A stretch of 64,000 bases of DNA from Adenophora triphylla var. japonica (GCA_022495995.1 JAFEMH010002345.1:62001-126000); one strand, 5' to 3'. Positions 10,861 to 22,226 are shown, numbered from the stretch's first letter. Numbers and translations are program-made. The notes: generated from the sequence alone by a model not told the origin.

Positions 10861-11250
10861 GACCCCAAGTCTGTCGTATTTAAGTTCGAGTCTCTCGAGT
10901 CGTCTGACAGCCTCACGCCTAAAGATTATGCGTTTGTAACATAAACCGCGCTTCCTTATGCTTTGAATAAAAGATCGACCTTTCTGAGTATCCCCTCATT
11001 GCCACTTTAACAAATGATAAATTAACTAATCAAAAACAGTTAATAATGATTCACTTGATAAAGACACAGACACATTAATGAACAATGCATTAAACAAATC
11101 TTTAAGCATGTTGTCAAACGAGAGGAAAATTGGGCCCAAGCTGTCGAGAAGGTTCTAACCAAAATGAATTTGGGGAACTGCTAAAGAGCCCGCAGAGACG
11201 CAAATCAGAAAATTCTCCGTCGATACTTCGCCCAAAGAATATCGAGTCTT
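10861..11250 (+). pseudogene. Short pol-linker relic, E2
   Basis: The stretch aligns at DNA level with E3 37130-37490, the segment just upstream of reverse transcriptase. An example is the tract around 10985, which translates to SEYPLIATLT. It is littered with stops. Protease, RT, RNase H and integrase are all absent: after 11250 the sequence changes to non-coding material. Confidence 0.75.
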
Positions 11251-11775
11251 CTTCTCCCCCTTCTACACTCTAAAAAAAAACAAAAAAAAATCACACAGTC
11301 AAACCTCGTAGGTTCTAGTACTTTTCTCAAGTCCTTCTTGGACATTGTAATTAAGTTTTCAATTTTCCATACATAAGTCTTCTTTCTTTTCTTGCTAGAC
11401 TTGAGACATTATTTTGCACCCCAAATTACATTTAATGAAATGGTTTTGTTCTATGTGATCACTTGCATTGCTCAACAAGTAATTCCACAAATGATTTATG
11501 CTTTGATTAATTGGTGTGAGAAAGTCAATCGATAACTCCTCATCCACCTTACCATACCCCACACAAAGGCCTCCATAAAGCCATACACTTTCCAAAACAT
11601 GTCCCCACCATCACCTTGACCAAGTCAACGACGGCGGCAACATCAAAGGACAACAACAGGTCACTCAGCATCAAAAGTTTGACCCCATGCCGACAACAAC
11701 CTAGGGGCTTGCCTTCGCCCTCCTGCGCATCAAGAAAGTTCAAGCAGGGGCTTGCCTTCGCCCTCATATGCTTCA

Positions 11776-11895
11776 AAAAAAAAAGAAGCTCAAGCAGAAG
11801 ATACAAAAAAAAAGCTCAAGTAGAAGCTACAAAAAAAAAAAAAAAAAGCTCAAGCAGAAGCTACAAAAAAAAGAGCTCAAGCAGAAGCTTCACAA
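11776..11895 (+). repeat. Short tandem repeat with poly(A) spacers
   Basis: About four or five units of AGCTCAAGCAGAAGCTACA are separated by A runs of 6-18. AGCTCAAG...AGAAGCT gives weak internal symmetry. Confidence 0.75.
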
Positions 11896-12085
11896 AAATA
11901 AATGAGGTCAAGGACCCAGAGCCAACGATCAAGAAGCAATGGATTCACTGAAAAGACCGTCAAATACGACTTGTCAAGGAATCACCTTAAGGCCCGTGCC
12001 TCATCATTCTGCTTTCCGAGCCTTTTCGTCAAAGGTCACACAAATATTCATACCCTGGCCCCAAAGCCAAACACAGTTCAACCCC

Positions 12086-12149
12086 GAACTACGTCGACCT
12101 GAGCTCCTTGCCTTAAGGGGAACGTAGGCAATCAGAAATGGTCCGGTCA
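12086..12149 (+). other. Hairpin motif A, copy 2
   Basis: GAACTACG, GACCTGAGCTCC, GGGGAACGTAGGCA and GGTCCGGTC occur in order. The inner hairpin here is CTCCTT/AAGGGG. It lies inside the non-coding block. Confidence 0.7.
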
Positions 12150-12618
12150 TAAACACATACAAATCCACAAACCCGGTCTCATCAATAACCTCTCCTATAC
12201 ACAAACCTTCTTTCACACCAGACCAACTCGATCCTTGATACCGGTTGACTTTCTCCTCGTGATTAATCAAAGCATATCAGGTTTAATTGTTGAATAATCC
12301 GAACATCAACAAAGGGTTTCAAGCAAACATGTGATCAATGTGAACAAATCAAGTTTTCAAATGTCTCGACAATTCTTCTTTTTCTACAAAATAGGACAAT
12401 AGAGCTAAACACTGATTTTCTGTTAGCAAGGGCTTCCATACACTTTTACAAGCTTTTCAGTGCTCATACTCTCTCAAAAGAGTCAAACCCAAAAGCATTT
12501 TTGTGTGCCCACGTCAAATAAGGCATTCACACAAAAGGGGACCCGTCCCCACAATTTCAAAAATAAATACGCCCTTGCGAGTGTACATTACGAGTCATTT
12601 CTCCCACAAAAGAGAGTC

Positions 12619-12679
12619 GAACTACGTAGACATGAGCCCCTCAAGGGGAACGTAGGCAGCCTTCATTGGTTCGGTCTAA
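12619..12679 (+). other. Hairpin motif A, copy 3
   Basis: GAACTACG, then ATGAGCCCCTCAAGGGGAAC, then GTAGGCAGCC and GGTTCGGTCT. The inner hairpin is CCCCT-CA-AGGGG. It precedes the antisense gene relic of E2, as in E1 and E3. Confidence 0.7.
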
Positions 12680-12904
12680 GGAATACACAAAATTCCAAAA
12701 ATTGATGCCACCAAGGCTCAGACAAGAAGCAAGCAAGAAATTTTGCATCTCAACAAAGCTTTAAAAGTAAATCACAAATCATCACAGTTAAAACACTTCT
12801 TGATGAGTTCAAGCACGGTCTACTCTCAAACTCACAACATGCTAAAAGACGACTTAAAACATTTAACAATCAATGTGTCTGCAATGACGATGAATGGATA
12901 CTCA

Positions 12905-13990
12905 GTGTTTCAGAAGGTCATTCCATGCTACTCGCGTTTGGCCCTTCATCACTCTTTCCTTTCCTCCCTCGCCCCCAACGAGTCTTCTTTCATTCCCCAT
13001 GAGCGAGTTCTGTCTCTTTCATTCCGAAATCAGGAGTCCTCCTTGTCGTGTCAAACGAACCAGTCGCTCTCAGAGCATCGTTCACTCGTGCCTCGGCTCA
13101 GTTCTCCTCCTTACGAGTCTGCAAAAGGGGACCTCGCCCTGCCAGTCTGTCAACTCGAGTCCCGTAGTCAAACAAAGCGTCTCCCATGACATCCTGAGGG
13201 TTAGACCAGGCTTCTGCACTCCTAAGGCTATAGCTGAGGCGACAATCTTGCCCCAGAATTGCTTCACGCCTGCTCCTCAAAACCACTTGGGTCTGCCCGA
13301 TATGCTACTCATACCAATCCAGGTACTCGGTGGTCAAGATAACATTCTCCCGGCATCTAAGGAGCACCGCAGGAGGGAAAGCGGAATACTTCCATACCCT
13401 CAGAAAATACAGAAAGGCATCGGGATCTGTCATGCAGAAAGGAGGCTACCTCCACATTGGTAATGTCATCCCAGCCCAGCAAAGGCTCCTGCCTCATCCC
13501 GAACTTCCGGGAACAAGCAACAAAATATAGAAGGAGGACCAAGACAAACCTGGAACTCTGACAACATAGGACCCTTTCTGAAAGGCCCTCCTAGTCTCGA
13601 TTCCCCAGTGTGGAACCCACCAGCGGATCTGATGCGTACCAAGCTGTGCCATCCACCTCTCCCAAGCGGACTAATCCATATCTAAGACAAGAGGTCACTG
13701 AGCAAACGTCCATGGACCAAGAGATGTCAGAAGCACAGGCATCGCTTGAAGCCTCTCTCGCAACCACGAAGTGACCAAAGCAGGGGCTTCCCCCACGTAT
13801 GAACCGGTCCCCCTCGCCAAGCGATCTACACCGTGGAACGTTTCCCCCGGAACCAAAGGAACGATATCCTCGCCCGCCCGACAATGGCCTGCCACATCCA
13901 ACAGAGCACCGTCACATAGCCTGAGGTAGCTAACCCCGAAAAGAGTGGCTATCAAGCACAAAGCGAACGCGTCCCAGGGACATCACTCCC
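12905..13990 (-). pseudogene. Antisense DUF7745-like relic, E2
   Basis: Pieces in different frames align to E1 and E3. MCLIATLFGVSYLRLCDG and GEDIVPLVPGETFHGVDRLA lie in 13695-13961; QEPLLGWDDITNVEVASFL lies in 13357-13542; a C-terminal piece lies near 13082-13267. The N-terminal third, with the FWD and NEITPT stretches, is missing upstream of about 13990. It is not functional. It shows that the antisense gene was present in a third element at the same position. Confidence 0.65.
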
Positions 13991-14279
13991 GCCACCGCTC
14001 ATGAAACTGTCAAACCTGCTTCAGCCCCCAACTGCTTAGAAAACCTGCCAAAGCTGCCTCAGCCTCCACTAACCTTAAATGCATTCCCATCTCATGCGAC
14101 ATGCACAAAAATAATAATAAGCTAGCAACAATTCCTAGGTCAATCCCGAGAATCACAAATAGGTCATTACATCTTAAAATAAAATACTTTGTTGTGTAAA
14201 TACAAGTGTTTTATTACAGGTACAAAATGTATGTTGCACTACAAAAAAAAACAACGGAAAAAGGGAAAGCAAAAGAGCC
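13991..14279. other. Spacer between E2 antisense relics
   Basis: This stretch is AT-rich with no recognisable coding sequence. It occupies the place of the upstream region of the DUF7745-like gene. No palindrome of the LTR-X type was seen here. Confidence 0.45.
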
Positions 14280-15340
14280 CTAATCCGACTCATCATCATC
14301 ATCCTCCGCAAACGAGAAATCTGGCATCTCGGAAAACTCGGCAGTCACATCCTCGTCATCAGAATACAGCACCCCCTCCTCGTGCGGGTACTCAAAGTAC
14401 TCCGAAGGGTCAAAACCCGGTGAAAGGATCAAAGAAGGGATGTGAGGATGAACCCTCACCCTGTGCCTCCGGCGGGAAAGAACCGATGAAGTGCGCGCCT
14501 GCGAGGCCTCAGGCGTCCCCACATCAAAGCCGCTGTTGTTCCCGAACCGGCACCTCCGCCGTGTGGCCACCTGGCTCGGCCCTCGAAGAAGGAGTATCCA
14601 CTGACCTCCTCAAAGGCACCGGCTCGAACGCCGTCGCGTGCCACGAAGACTGCACAAGACGGCTTCCCGCGAACTTCCTTGCAAAGACCGCATCGCCACA
14701 TAATGAGGTCGGCGTGTCGAAAGGATCTCCCCGAGACCTGTGACAAGCAAACAACCAAAGAAACGCTCGGCAAAGAGATACAATCATACTCAACAAAAAG
14801 AGAAAAATACGTAAAAGATGTCAAGATGGAAAAGAGTAAGCACACTCACCGGCGCATCCGGTCAACCCGATAGGCCGCAGAGCACTGCTCAGGGATGGGT
14901 ACCGACGCCTCCGCCTCGACGAATCTCCGCGTACATATGTAAAGTCCGGCCCAGGCACCGGAACATCTGGGGGACGTGGTGGACCATCCCGCCTCTCCCT
15001 CGCCAATACCTGTGGCGTCCTCAGCTTCCTCCTGACGAAGGTCCCATACTCCTCGCCATACAAAATAAACTCCTCGGCACTCACGCCGCCCAGGTACCTG
15101 TTGTACTCTAGCACATCCATGTCGCGGGGATGCATCATCCCAAAGGGTGGATCCCTCGGAACCATGGGGGCACACCGAGGCCATCTTGCCCGGGTCCCTC
15201 TCCCGTCCTCCTCTTCCTCAAAGAAGCAGGCCCGGCCACATCATGGCGGGATAACCGAACATGGCCTCATCCACCCAGTCCCACGGCTGGCACCAGAAGA
15301 TCTCATAGAACCACGCATGCAACAAAAAAGCAGATAGTGC
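14280..15340 (-). pseudogene. Antisense mobile-domain-like relic (C-terminal exons), E2
   Basis: The exon at about 15320-14850 contains AWFYEIFW, then MVPRDPPFGMMHPRDMDVLE and EYGTFVRRKLRTPQVLA. These match AWVYEIFGV of E1 and MVPVDPPLHMQHPLSMSMED of E3. A donor GTGAGT near 14849 and an acceptor CACAG near 14737 flank an intron at the same place as in E1 and E3. The last exon (about 14736-14280) ends in a very acidic tail (EFSEMPDFSFAEDDDDESD). Frameshifts are present, and the acceptor before AWFYEIF is lost. Confidence 0.62.
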
Positions 15341-15365
15341 ACAGAATGGAAAAAAAGGAGGAGTC

Positions 15366-15550
15366 CTACTCTAAGTCATCGGCACTACCGCCTGGTAAAA
15401 ACTCCCACATCTCGGCGCCTCCGCCAGCCACCTCATCATCCTCGGTGAACTTAGCACCTTCCTCGATCGGATACTCCAAGACGTCCGCAGAAGTCAGAAC
15501 GAAGAAGAAAAAAAAAGACGAGCCATCCCTCCTCTCCTTGTCTAGCACCT
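15366..15550 (-). pseudogene. Possible second copy of the mobile-domain acidic C-terminus
   Basis: A short frame reads DVLEYPIEEGAKFTEDDEVA. This resembles the E2 acidic tail (FEYPHEEGVLYSDDEDVTAE) about 1 kb away, so it may be a partial duplication. The evidence is short and acidic, so the call is tentative. Confidence 0.35.
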
Positions 15551-15559
15551 GAGGCGTCC

Positions 15560-16490
15560 CACATCCTCTTCATCTCGGTCAGAGGCGCCACACGTCCTCA
15601 ACATTTCAACAACTCGATTAGAGGTGCCCCATGCCCTCAAACACTTCAGCAATTCAGCCAGAGATGCCACCACGTCCTCTTCATCTCGGTCAGAGGTGCC
15701 ACACGTCCTCAACATTTCAACAACTCGATCAGAGGCGCCCCATGCCCTCAAACACTTCGGTCGGCCCAGAGACGCCACCACGTCCTCTTCATCTCGGTCA
15801 GAGGCGCCACACGTCCTCAACATTTCAACAACTCGATCAGAGGCGCCCCATGCCCTCAAACACTTCAGCAATTCAGCCAGAGACGCCACCACGTCCTCTT
15901 CATCTCGGTCAGAGGCGCCACACGTCCTCAACATTTCAACAACTCGATCAGAGGCGCCCCATGCCCTCAAACACTTCAGCAATTCAGCCAGAGACGCCAC
16001 CACGTCCTCTTCATCTCGGTCAGAGGCACCACATGTCCTCAACATTTCAACAACTCGATCAGAGGCGCCCCATGCCCTCAAACACTTGGCAATTCAGCCG
16101 AGACGCCACCATGTCCTCTTCGTCTACGTCGAGGCGCCACACGTCCTCAACATTTCAACAACTCGATCGGGCGCCCCATGCCCTCAAACACTTCAGCAAT
16201 TCAGCCAGAGACGCCACCACGTCCTCTTCATCTTGGTTAGAGGCGCCACACGTCCTCAACATTTCAAAAACTCGATCAGAGGCGCCCCATGCCCTCAAAC
16301 ACTTCAGCAATTCATCCAGAGACGCCACCATGTCCTCTTCATCTAGGTCAGAGGCGCCACACGTCCTCAACATTTCAACAACTCGATCAGAGGCGCCCCA
16401 TGCCCTCAAACACTTCAGCAATTCAGCCAGAAATGCCACCACGTCCTCCTCATCTCGGTTAGAGGTGCCTCACGTCCTCAACTTCCTCCT
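15560..16490 (+). repeat. 111-base tandem array, about 8 copies, E2
   Basis: Each 111-base unit holds three related parts: GAGGCGCCACACGTCCTC, GAGGCGCCCCATGCCCTC and GAGACGCCACCACGTCCTC. Each part has GAGGCG able to pair with CGYCCTC. Because 111 is divisible by three, ORFs stay open on both strands; they are not genes. A simpler relative of the unit forms the E3 array at 47585-48115. Confidence 0.92.
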
Positions 16491-16865
16491 CACAAAGGCC
16501 CTTCCTCCTGCAGGTAAACACAACAAAGGTATGAAAAAATCATACTTACGTCTTTAAATATTTCCCCTGTTACCTCGTAGTGAGATACGTCCCCCTGTCC
16601 CCCTGATAGACATCTCATATCTTTTAGTAAGATTGGCCATCCTTCACATAGGGTAGATATCTTTTAGAAAGATTACCCACTTTTTAGTAAGATTAGCTAT
16701 CTTTTAGTAAGATTACCAATATTTTCGTAAGATTAGCCATCTCTCAACTTAGGGTAGACACCCCCAAACAGTCTCACTTAGGTATAGACGCCTTCACACA
16801 AATTTCAACTCAGGACATCACCACGTCCACTCACCACAAGCCTCACTACTTCACCACAGGCAGCC
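16491..16865 (+). repeat. Degenerate ATCTTTTAGTAAGAT repeats and spacer
   Basis: ATCTTTTAGTAAGAT-like units, separated by short spacers, occur from about 16616 to 16745. They are the same family as the dense array at 17213-17535. The rest has nothing recognisable. Confidence 0.7.
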
Positions 16866-17212
16866 CGAAAGACTTTAAACCACTCGGTCCGGAAGACCGT
16901 ATAAACCTCCCCCATCACTATTTCCAGCCCGGAAGGCTTTAAACCACTTGGTCCGGAAGACCGTATAAATCTCCCCCATCACTATTTCCAGCCCGGAAGG
17001 CTTTAAACCACTCGGTCCGGAAGACCGTATAAACCTCCCAAATCACTATCCGTAGCCCGGAAGGCTTTAAACCACTCGGTCCGAAAGACCGTATAAACCT
17101 CCCAAATCACTATCCGTAGCCCGGAAGGCTTTAAATTACCCGGTCCGAAAGACCGTATAAATCTCCCAAATCATTATCCGTAGCCCGGAAGGCTTTAAAT
17201 TACCCGGTCCAA
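16866..17212 (+). repeat. 65-base double-hairpin array, 6 copies, E2
   Basis: Each unit holds AGCC-CGGAA-GGCT and CGGTC-CGGAA-GACCG, two stems with the same loop (CGGAA or CGAAA). A nearly identical unit recurs in nested element Z at 28503-28757. Confidence 0.92.
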
Positions 17213-17535
17213 AATACCCATCTTCTAGTGAGATTACCCATATTTTAGTGAGATTACCCATCTTTTCGTGAGATTACTCGCCTTTTCGGGAGATTACCCA
17301 TCTTCTCGTAAGATTAACCCATCTTTTAGTGAGATTACCCATCTTCTAGTGAGATTACCCATCTTCTCGTAAGATTAACCCATCTTTTAGTAAGATTACC
17401 CATCTTTTCGTGAGATTACCCATCTTTTAGTAAGATTACCCATCTTTTAGTAAGATTATCCATCTTTTCGTGAGATCGCCCATCTTTTCATGAGATTACC
17501 CGCCTTTTCGAGAAATTACCCACCTTCTCGTAAGA
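17213..17535 (+). repeat. 20-base hairpin array, about 15 copies, E2
   Basis: The unit is CCCATCTTTTAGTGAGATTA with variants TTTTCG and TTCTCG in the loop. ATCT pairs with AGAT in each copy. Confidence 0.9.
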
Positions 17536-17548
17536 TCACCTCATACGC

Positions 17549-17975
17549 GAACTACGATCAGGCTTGATTCCCACTTGGGATACGTAGGAATCCTATCAAA
17601 GGGTCCAGTCAACCGACCTAAACGGTCACCTTAGGACACCACCACGTCCTCACAGTCGACCTTAGCGGTCACATCACCTTAGGGCACCACCACGTCCGCA
17701 TACACTCACGATTACACGACCTCTGAACTACGATCAGGCTTGATTCCCGTTAGGGATACGTAGGAATCCTATCACAGGGTCCAGCCAACTGACCTAAACG
17801 GTCACCCACAGGATACCACCACGTCCACGCATAGAGTCTCAATCAGAGGATATCACACATCCTCGTGCACTAAAACACTCACCCCACACCCGAACTACGA
17901 TCAGGCTTGATTCCAGCTTAGGGATACGTAGGAATCCTATCACAGGGTCCAACCAACTGACCTAAACGGTCACAC
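17549..17975 (+). other. Hairpin motif B, three tandem copies (E2)
   Basis: Copies start at 17549, 17725 and 17892. Each has GAACTACGATCAGGCTTGAT, then GGGATACGTAGGAATCC, then GGGTCCA and a CGGTCAC end. The inner hairpin differs slightly between copies (CCCACTTGGG, CCCGTTAGGG, CCAGCTTAGG). Triplication is unique to E2. Confidence 0.78.
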
Positions 17976-18033
17976 AAAAGGACACTGCCACGTCCTCACA
18001 AACTGGCCTACACGGTCACATCCTCTCTCAGCA

Positions 18034-18106
18034 CGCGATCCAGATCAGGACCCTTATCTTATCGACGACCCCACTTCCTCCATAAGTGACGTCGCCGAGG
18101 GGCTTC
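18034..18106 (+). other. Pre-LTR structured module and polypurine tract, LTR-X
   Basis: GCGATCCAGAT (18035-18045) is an exact inverted match to ATCTGGATCGC at the start of LTR-X. The hairpin CACTT-CCTCCAT-AAGTG follows, then GTCGCCGAGGGGC as polypurine tract. Confidence 0.75.
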
Positions 18107-18370
18107 TGTAAGTACCCCAATCTGGATCGCTTTCCATCCCAGGGGCAAACTTCCGAAGGTCATAACTCCTTCATACGAACTCCGATTGAGACGTGCCATA
18201 TATGGTTGGAAATCTCTCGACGAGAACTAGATTGCCATCACAATTACAAAATGTGGAAAAGCATGGAAGTCAGTACGGACCTCTTTGCTCCTAGACATCA
18301 TAATTGCAAAATCCGCTTAAAGTCCACGAGATTCCCTCAAATCCTGGAAATCTAAAATTTTGGATTACCT

Positions 18371-18417
18371 AAGAGGTCCGTACGGACCTCTTTGCAACTT
18401 TTCCCACACTATAAATA
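18371..18417 (+). promoter_or_regulatory. LTR-X promoter: 22-base perfect palindrome and TATA box
   Basis: GAGGTCCGTACGGACCTC, with two further symmetric bases on each side, fills 18371-18392. TATAAATA follows at 18410-18417. A half copy (GTACGGACCTCTTTGC) lies at 18273-18288. The core CCG-TA-CGG fits the pattern seen in all the Tat LTRs here. Confidence 0.82.
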
Positions 18418-19127
18418 GAGGGCTCCCTCTCTCGAAATTTTCACATCTCCCTCTTCTCTTCTCTCCCTAAGCCTTCAGGCTCCCTCTCTAAGACCCCTCG
18501 GGGCACTCTCGGTCCTTTTCGATTCCCTCCGGGGCCTTCCGAGCTCCCTCGCGGTGCTCCGAAGCCCTACCGAGTGCTCTCGAGACGCTCCCGCACTGTG
18601 CCGAGGCACTCTCGAGGTACTCTGAGGCCCCTCGTGATACTCTGAGGCCTTGCCTGGTCTTTCCCAAGGCATCCCGGCCCTTTTCGAGCCAAATCGATGA
18701 TTTCGAGGCACGCCGAACCTCTGCTCGAATCCAACCAACGATTCCAACGCACGCTGAACTTCTGCCCGAATCCAACCGACGATTCCAACGCACGCCAAAC
18801 CTCTGCCCGAATCCAATCAAAGATCCCTGCGATCCCAACGCACGTCGAAACTCTGCCCGAGTGCACACTTGACAATCCCGAGGCACGCCGAAGCTCTGTC
18901 CGCAGACAACCGGCACATCCCGAAGCAATCCCGGTCCGTCCCGGAACACTATTCCATCCTCAAACACTATTCCCCAGCGGAAGACAGACACGAACCAACA
19001 TTGGTAAGGCTTCCTTCCTACACTATTTCAATACATTTCAATAAGCAGTGTACAATGTAGACATACAACACAGCATGCATTTTTTAAAGCACACACACAC
19101 ACAACATTTAAAGAAAGAAGGGGTGTC

Positions 19128-19210
19128 GAAAGACTCGTTTTTACGAGGCGACTCGGGTGAGCTCTAAGATTCTAATATTCTCTTTCCGAGGAGTAACCTG
19201 ACCTCCGAAC
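19128..19210 (+). other. U5 structured element, LTR-X version
   Basis: GAAAG; stem 1 CTCGT-TTTT-ACGAG; stem 2 CTCGG...CCGAG; then GTAACCTGACCTCCGAAC. Stem sequences differ from LTR-Y and LTR-Z but pair at the same places. Confidence 0.75.
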
Positions 19211-19465
19211 TCAAAAATCTCATCACACAAAAACAGTTTATTTTTAAACTGATGCCTATTCTCAATGTTATGGGCTTAATCAAAACGACGTGGCGACACT
19301 ACAAGCAAAACACAGCGAGACACCTCCACCAACACAACGCAAAACGTAAATGGAATAGCCAGATGTCGCGGTGCTATTGCGCTGGCTCTCGGATCCGGGC
19401 AACTTCCGAAAGCGACAATGCGAGATGCCGGGGCTCCGCGCGCGAGCCGGATTCGGGTAATTTCA

Positions 19466-20408
19466 CAATTCCGGATTGTTCGATCCGTTGAACGTCATTT
19501 ACTTTCATGCAACTTTACCATTCCGAGCCGTTTGGCTCGTCGATCGTACTTTACAATTCCGGGTCGTTTGATTTCGTTGATACCGCACTTTAAATACTAT
19601 CATTTATAAAGTCTGACCCGTTTGGATCGTGATAGTATTTACCTTTCAAAGTCCGAGTCGCAACCCGATTCGTTGATCGCAAATCATTTAATGCTTTTTT
19701 CCCGTAAAAATGCTAACAATGACATGCCCGGTTCAAAATCGAAGTTCGACCTTCGAACTCTCTTTCAAAACGCGCGAAAAGATGTTTGGCATCCAAACGC
19801 TCATCTTTAAACTCAAAATCCGACGTTTGACATTCAAACGCTCTTTTCTTAACAGTCAACATTTGACTCTTAAGATAAACAGTTAAAATTAGCATTCGCG
19901 CCACTTTTCCTAAAACTTCCAAAATCGACGTTTGTCATTCAAACGCTCGCCTTTTCAAACAAGATCCCATAATCAACGTTTGACATTCAAACCAAGATTA
20001 AGCTTGTCATTCAAGCCCCTATTTCAAAATGCAAACACACACACACATGCACACGATTTCGAGAAAGGTAGAAAGACTCGTCATACGAGGCATTTCGGGT
20101 GATCTCAATATACTCTTCCCGAAACGTAACGTGACCTCCGAACCTAACAATCTCTGGTACTAAAAAGCTTTTTACTCGTTTTTGCTACCAATAAAAATGA
20201 CACCCCATTTTCAAAGCCTTTTCCTAAGTTTTTGCTACCAATAAAAACGACACCTTTTTCAACCAATAGCCGTTTCTCAACGTTTGGGCTCAAAATACAA
20301 AAATCGCGTGGCGACTCCTCTCCTTCCCGAAAAGCGAGGTCTCAGACACCAACCCTCCGTGAAAGACAACCGCATTTCGCCCACCGCGCGAAATCCCGGG
20401 TAATTTCA
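19466..20408 (+). mobile_element. 5'-truncated LTR-Y (5' LTR of E3)
   Basis: This is nearly identical to 49440-50389, the end of the complete 3' LTR-Y, but the first part including the promoter is missing. It ends GGGTAATTTCA, two bases before a primer-binding site, so it is the remnant of the 5' LTR of E3. Confidence 0.82.
20071..20144 (+). other. U5 structured element, LTR-Y version
   Basis: GAAAG; stem 1 CTCGT-CAT-ACGAG; stem 2 TTTCGGG...CCCGAAA; then GTAACGTGACCTCCGAACC. A second copy lies at 50052-50124. Confidence 0.78.
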
Positions 20409-20410
20409 AT

Positions 20411-20428
20411 TGGCGACTCCACTGGGGA
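20411..20428 (+). other. Primer-binding site of E3
   Basis: TGGCGACTCCACTGGGGA follows the LTR end after two bases. Sites of this form are found in Tat/Ogre elements and are thought to pair with a tRNA-Arg 3' end. The tRNA identity is from memory of the family, not checked. Confidence 0.8.
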
Positions 20429-21605
20429 GAAGGATACTTTTTTCAAAACTACCGTCGTTTTCAAAAAAGCCTTCCGTGGGTCAAACTTTCATTTACCCTT
20501 CCTCATTTTCGTGTGCGTGCGTTACTTTAAACCTCGAACGGTTTTTTCAAGGGCATTACATCATCGTCTTTTCAAAATCATAACATGTTCGTGCATTCCC
20601 GTTCATATTTGATTTTCATGCTATATTTTGAACTGCACATAAAATTCTTTAAGACACATTTTGAAAAATCTCTGTTTTACTCAGAAAAAAGGAATTTTAG
20701 TTACCGCACACTACTCGCACTTGCTGCCTCGGTACACCGCACTTCACGTGCACTTGCTGCCTCGGTACACTGCACACTATGACCCGTAACCCTGGATGAC
20801 CGTTCAGTTACAACTCGGTTGGTCTGCCATACACCTTTCGAGTGCGCACGGGGTCGTCCCAAACAGCCCATCCTAGCCCGTGTAAGCCATGCACACTTTG
20901 TGTCACACTTCGTACAAGACCCCGGTTGGTTTTTGGCTTAGTACGTGTCATAAAGCCTAAGTGTATGTTTTTTTTACGCCGGGTTCCGCCACGAGTCAAG
21001 CTCGAGAGGTTGAGACCGAAGGTCGTTACCGACCCGAAGTCTTGAGCTTTTCAGCCTTGACTTTGACGCGGAGCTCTGCCGAAAAATATATCCGAAGGTT
21101 CAATGTGATCCCCGCCTTAACTTAAGGACGTTGACTTCGACTGTGGCCCGTGCGTCACATACGTTGGAAGTTTGCGTGATCAGCTAGCCTTAAGTTCACT
21201 TTTTCTTTTGTCGGTGGAACTCGCTTGCCTTATAGGACCCTGGCTCGGGATAGTCCATCCCGAGAAGATGATCTACAAATGGAAACGAGGGGCTTATAAA
21301 CGTAGTGACGAGATCCACTGATTAGAGCCTTAGGTTAGTTGCGAAAAAGAAGACACACTCTTTTCCAACCGATTAGGACTCTGAGAAAATGCATTTTAAG
21401 TAAACCTTAATCGGTAACTGCACATTGCACAAGCCCGAAACCTTGAGCCAAATACCCTTTTTCGAAGCCTAAACCCTTCCTTTCGTTCCCTGCAGCGAGC
21501 AGAAAGTGGTTCAGATTTTCGGGTCAGCGCCTCGCCAGAATCACAGTTACGGCAACGTCAGACAGTTCTTCGGTTCCCTCAGTTCCCTCAGCCAGAATAT
21601 CTGAC
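20429..21605 (+). other. E3 leader (untranslated region before gag)
   Basis: No gene is seen. It shares blocks with the E2 and Z leaders, mainly 21195-21420. CACTTGCTGCCTCGGTACAC is repeated at about 20718-20770. The start of gag follows at 21606. Confidence 0.65.
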
Positions 21606-21981
21606 ATGTCTAGATCACCTAGAAATCGTGACGGGGATGGACCCCCGCCGCCGGTGACAGATATGACGTTGGAAGAAGCCATTCGGGCTTGTGAGGTTCA
21701 CAAGAGGCAGAAAGAAGATCAGCAGAATTTCGTGGTACAGCTTCTGAATGAGCGAGTTATAGCAGCTATCCCCCAGTCAGACGGTACTTTCGTCCTGGTT
21801 GAGGACGACGATTCCCTGAAACCAGTTTCTCAAACCTTCAACCAGGTTCCTCCCCTGCCAACTTACGGGATGCCTTCGAACCAAGGAGACAGCCGACCTA
21901 GGCTTCACGTTGCCACCTCTCAGGGCAACCCTGTCATATATAGCCAGGCCAGTGCTACTCCCATCACTCAATACCACCAGC
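21606..21981 (+). pseudogene. Tat gag N-terminus of E3, cut by insertion
   Basis: The frame MSRSPRNRDGDGPPPPVTD is followed by MTLEEAIRACEVHKRQKED and IAAIPQSDGTFVLVEDDD, which aligns with the E2 gag start. At 21982 the sequence turns into the start of another LTR, so the gag is interrupted. The remaining gag resumes after 31838 with some loss. Confidence 0.85.
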
Positions 21982-22138
21982 TGTGAATACCCCGACCCGA
22001 ACTCGTGTTTTTGGGCCCACTTTCCTTGATTTTTGGGCTCATTTATTTGCTAAAATACAATTTGAGCCCAATTATCCATTTAATCACTCAACCCATTGGT
22101 CTTGCCATCCATTCGGCCCAACTATGCCATAAAGTTGA

Positions 22139-22226
22139 CCGGTGTCGGACGACACCGGTTATCTAAAGGCAGTTTAACTCCCTCTATCGTCCGACATGGA
22201 GCCTCCTATCAGCATGCCTATAAATA
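22139..22226 (+). promoter_or_regulatory. LTR-Z promoter: TCG-N2-CGA palindromes and TATA box
   Basis: CCGGTGTCG-GA-CGACACCGG fills 22139-22158: nine paired bases each side of a two-base centre. A second site with ATCGTCCGACAT lies near 22186. TATAAATA is at 22219-22226. The same set recurs at 30780-30870. Confidence 0.8.

Larger units (their letters stand above)
11290..12610 (+). other. Non-coding block homologous to the body of nested element Z
   Basis: It shares order and sequence with 25440-27560: CGTAGGTTCTAG, CTTGCTAGACT, TTGCTCAACAAGT-type blocks, a motif A copy, GGGGCTTCCATACACTTTT and AGAGTCAAACCCAAAAG. No coding region is seen. E2 is therefore a mosaic in which a non-autonomous element's body replaces pol. 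Confidence 0.65.
18107..19465 (+). mobile_element. LTR-X, complete Tat-type LTR (3' end of E2)
   Basis: It begins TGTAAGTACCCC after the polypurine module and ends CGGGTAATTTCA at 19465. Its U3, with palindrome and TATA box, is unlike LTR-Y, but the end resembles it. From 19466 the sequence continues as the inside of LTR-Y, so two LTRs are fused. GTGGCGACAC lies near 19289. Long ORFs in the CG-rich transcribed part (18480-19000) are open on several frames and look incidental. Confidence 0.8.

Noticed and set aside
15542..16557. Long open frames on both strands (179 to 308 codons)
   Set aside because: The 111-base unit is a multiple of three, so a stop-free unit stays open in repeats. The translations are pure repeats with no domain.
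18480..19050. Several overlapping ORFs in the LTR-X transcribed region
   Set aside because: Low stop density follows from CG-rich repeated GGCTCCCTC and GAGGCACGCCGA-type sequence. Open frames on both strands, no homology between elements.
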